Shown here piece after piece: positions 5,404-6,704 of a DNA stretch of 6,704 nucleotides. The position numbers and the translations under genes are program-made. Below the pieces are notes generated by a model. The model was not told the origin of the DNA. It was given only the letters and a program-made list of their open reading frames with translations, and made no database searches. Each line of letters begins with the position of its first letter. Positions within the stretch are counted from its first letter, which is position 1. The DNA is taken from contig JAGHBF010000106.1 of assembly GCA_021161165.1 (NCBI GenBank), positions 1 through 6,704 on the forward strand. The letters are read 5' to 3'. The stretch is from Candidatus Aminicenantota bacterium (GTDB lineage: Bacteria > Acidobacteriota > Aminicenantia > S016-38).

Positions 5404-6203
5404 GAAAAAAAGGAAATAGAACTAAAGTGAAAGCAAAGAGGAAAAGAATAAACTACAATGTTGTTTATTTTATCCCATCTTTGCTTACAATATTAAACCT
5501 TTATATGGGTTTTGTTTCCATTAATTTTGCTATTAAAGGGAAGTTCCAGCTATCCGGGCTTTTCATAATTCTTGCTGCTGTTATGGATCTTATGGATGGA
5601 AGGACTGCGAGGGCACTCAGGAGCAGTACACCTTTAGGTAGGGAGCTGGACTCAATTGCTGACATAGTCTCATTCGGGGTGGCTCCTTCAATTTTAATAT
5701 ATCTCTGGGCTCTTAAAGATTTTCCGAAGCTTGGATATTTTGTTTCTTTCCTATTTCTTGTAGCGGGAGCATTAAGGCTGGCCAGATTTAATGTGCTTGC
5801 GAAAAATGGTATAACTTCCAAAAAATATTTTGTTGGACTTCCCATACCTTCGGCAGCAATTATACTCACATCCACAGTGATATTTTTTCAAAAACCGCCG
5901 GAATGGAACCTATTTCCCATTCTTCTGGGAGTTATAGTATTTTTAACAGCATTTTTAATGATTTCCAAATTTAAGTTCAGAAGCTTTAAAGACGTTAATT
6001 TGAAATCAAAAGAGCACTACCTCACTCTTTTCTTCTTTTCAATAGCTCTTTCTGCTTTGGCAGCATGGCCAACAAAAACGTTATTTTTCCTTTCCTATGG
6101 ATATGCTATATCAGGTCCTGTATTAGCCATTAAAGAATTTATAAAAAAGGTGGAAAAGATAGAAGATGAAAAGGAAAATGAACAGGCAAAACAGACAATA
6201 TAG
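5400..6203 (+). CDS. pssA: CDP-diacylglycerol-serine O-phosphatidyltransferase (PssA)
   Basis: This 267-residue integral membrane enzyme transfers a phosphatidyl group from CDP-diacylglycerol to serine. The product, phosphatidylserine, is the substrate of the preceding Psd. The CDP-alcohol phosphotransferase signature DGx2ARx8Gx3Dx3D is perfect, with D66, G67, A70, R71, G80, D84 and D88, plus an extra upstream Asp at 63. The downstream ALRLARFNV (124-132) and YFVGLPIPSAA (143-153) blocks are typical of type II PssA. About six to eight hydrophobic segments run through residues 22-247, after a very basic N-terminal tail (residues 1-17) and before a charged C-terminal tail. AAGGAGG (5388-5394) precedes the ATG, which overlaps the psd stop as ATGA. 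The 3' end overlaps the start of the next gene. Confidence 0.95.
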   Translation: MRKKGNRTKVKAKRKRINYNVVYFIPSLLTILNLYMGFVSINFAIKGKFQLSGLFIILAAVMDLMDGRTARALRSSTPLGRELDSIADIVSFGVAPSILIYLWALKDFPKLGYFVSFLFLVAGALRLARFNVLAKNGITSKKYFVGLPIPSAAIILTSTVIFFQKPPEWNLFPILLGVIVFLTAFLMISKFKFRSFKDVNLKSKEHYLTLFFFSIALSALAAWPTKTLFFLSYGYAISGPVLAIKEFIKKVEKIEDEKENEQAKQTI

Positions 6204-6704
6204 AGCCGGCATCGTAGGGGTCAAAAATATAAAGGGCAAGCTTATCAAGGAAGTACTCGAGAAGATGAAGATAAACTTTAAAGATTTCTATCTTTATGAA
6301 CCTGGCATAGGTGAGTATGCTCTTTTTGATTCATTCAGAGATGAAGCTAAGTTAGTAAGACGACCTGAAAAGAGGGAGCTGGAAAAGCTGGATGTAGTAT
6401 TCTTTACCCTTCCAGTTGAAGATGAACTTTTTTTTGCTCCAAGGGTTTCGGTTGATCTTTCAGGTAGCAGAAAGGACATTGTTAAAATCGTAAGTAGCAT
6501 TAACGATGACAAAATTGACTCTTACAGAATTGCGAATCCTTCTCCTGCTACCATTGGTCTCTCATACATTATCCACCCTTTTTCGGAAAAGATAGAATAC
6601 GGGTTCTCAACGGTTATAGAACCGGTTTCGGAATACGGGGAAGAAGCGATGGATGAGCTCTTTTCCCAGGCAGTGAATCTTTTGAATATGGAAGAAATCC
6701 CTAA
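6178..6704 (+). CDS. Aspartate-semialdehyde dehydrogenase-like protein, probable pseudoenzyme, 5' part
   Basis: The frame is open to the window edge (175 residues from the ATG at 6178). An in-frame ATG at 6166 is also possible, and a stop at 6160-6162 rules out anything earlier, so the gene overlaps the end of pssA by 26 or 38 nt. The layout is that of Asd: an N-terminal beta-alpha-beta start (AGIVGVKNIKGK, 10-21); VDLSG (92-96), where Asd has 'vDlSgafR'; NPSPATI (120-126), where Asd has NPNCSTI; and VIEPVSEYGEEAMDEL (146-161), where Asd has 'YQAVSGAGkeAmeEL'. The catalytic Cys is replaced by Pro123, the catalytic Gln by Glu148, and the GATGxVG nucleotide loop is altered. Dehydrogenase activity is therefore unlikely. 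USG-1 proteins are a known Asd-like family without the Cys, but orthology to them is not shown. The operon position suggests a link to lipid or cell-envelope work, which is inference. Confidence 0.7.
   Translation, partial: MNRQNRQYRAGIVGVKNIKGKLIKEVLEKMKINFKDFYLYEPGIGEYALFDSFRDEAKLVRRPEKRELEKLDVVFFTLPVEDELFFAPRVSVDLSGSRKDIVKIVSSINDDKIDSYRIANPSPATIGLSYIIHPFSEKIEYGFSTVIEPVSEYGEEAMDELFSQAVNLLNMEEIP

Noticed and set aside
5501..5875. A 124-codon open frame on the minus strand inside pssA, and similar ones at 3588-3839, 2294-2500, 1441-1638 and 6294-6512.
   Set aside because: Each lies opposite a clearly conserved gene, its translation shows no recognisable domain, and none fits the all-plus gene layout.

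Overview
This is a compact, all-plus-strand bacterial chromosome segment of roughly 40% G+C. Arg codons are almost all AGA/AGG, ATA is common for Ile, and the proteins are rich in Lys and Glu. Together with strong AGGAGG ribosome binding sites, ATGA/GTGA gene overlaps and tRNA genes lacking an encoded CCA, this suggests a probably thermophilic, likely uncultured bacterium. A candidate-phylum lineage is possible, but that placement is only an impression from the reading. I see no phage, insertion sequence, CRISPR or plasmid signature.

Layout. (1) 1-382: the 3' end of a papain-fold (C1) cysteine peptidase. (2) 424-3325: a tightly packed run of a DUF4388 protein, a divergent GatC, GatA and a coiled-coil lipoprotein. 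The gene junctions are ATGA overlaps or a 3-nt gap, so translation is probably coupled. GatC and GatA are two of the three subunits of the tRNA-dependent amidotransferase; gatB is not in the window. (3) 3354-3507: tRNA-Lys(TTT) and tRNA-Glu(TTC), 7 nt apart, behind a good sigma70-type promoter and followed by a T run. (4) 3544-4535: an Rrf2-family regulator with three cysteines suited to an Fe-S cluster. Its GTG start has no ribosome binding site and lies 6 nt after a perfect TATAAT. It overlaps a thiamine-phosphate synthase (ThiE) by GTGA. (5) 4563-6704: a membrane-lipid operon of a small DUF465-like coiled-coil protein, phosphatidylserine decarboxylase, phosphatidylserine synthase, and the start of an aspartate-semialdehyde-dehydrogenase-like protein that has lost its catalytic cysteine.

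How the genes work together. PssA makes phosphatidylserine from CDP-diacylglycerol and serine, and Psd decarboxylates it to phosphatidylethanolamine, so block 5 is a complete PE branch. GatC and GatA take part in making Gln-tRNA(Gln) and/or Asn-tRNA(Asn). The Rrf2-ThiE pair suggests redox or Fe-S control of thiamine synthesis, but this is inference. The points most worth following up are the ASADH-like probable pseudoenzyme at the right edge, the possibly leaderless rrf2 gene with a tandem 11-bp repeat over its promoter, and the strongly diverged GatC. I did not find a clearly new multi-gene system.
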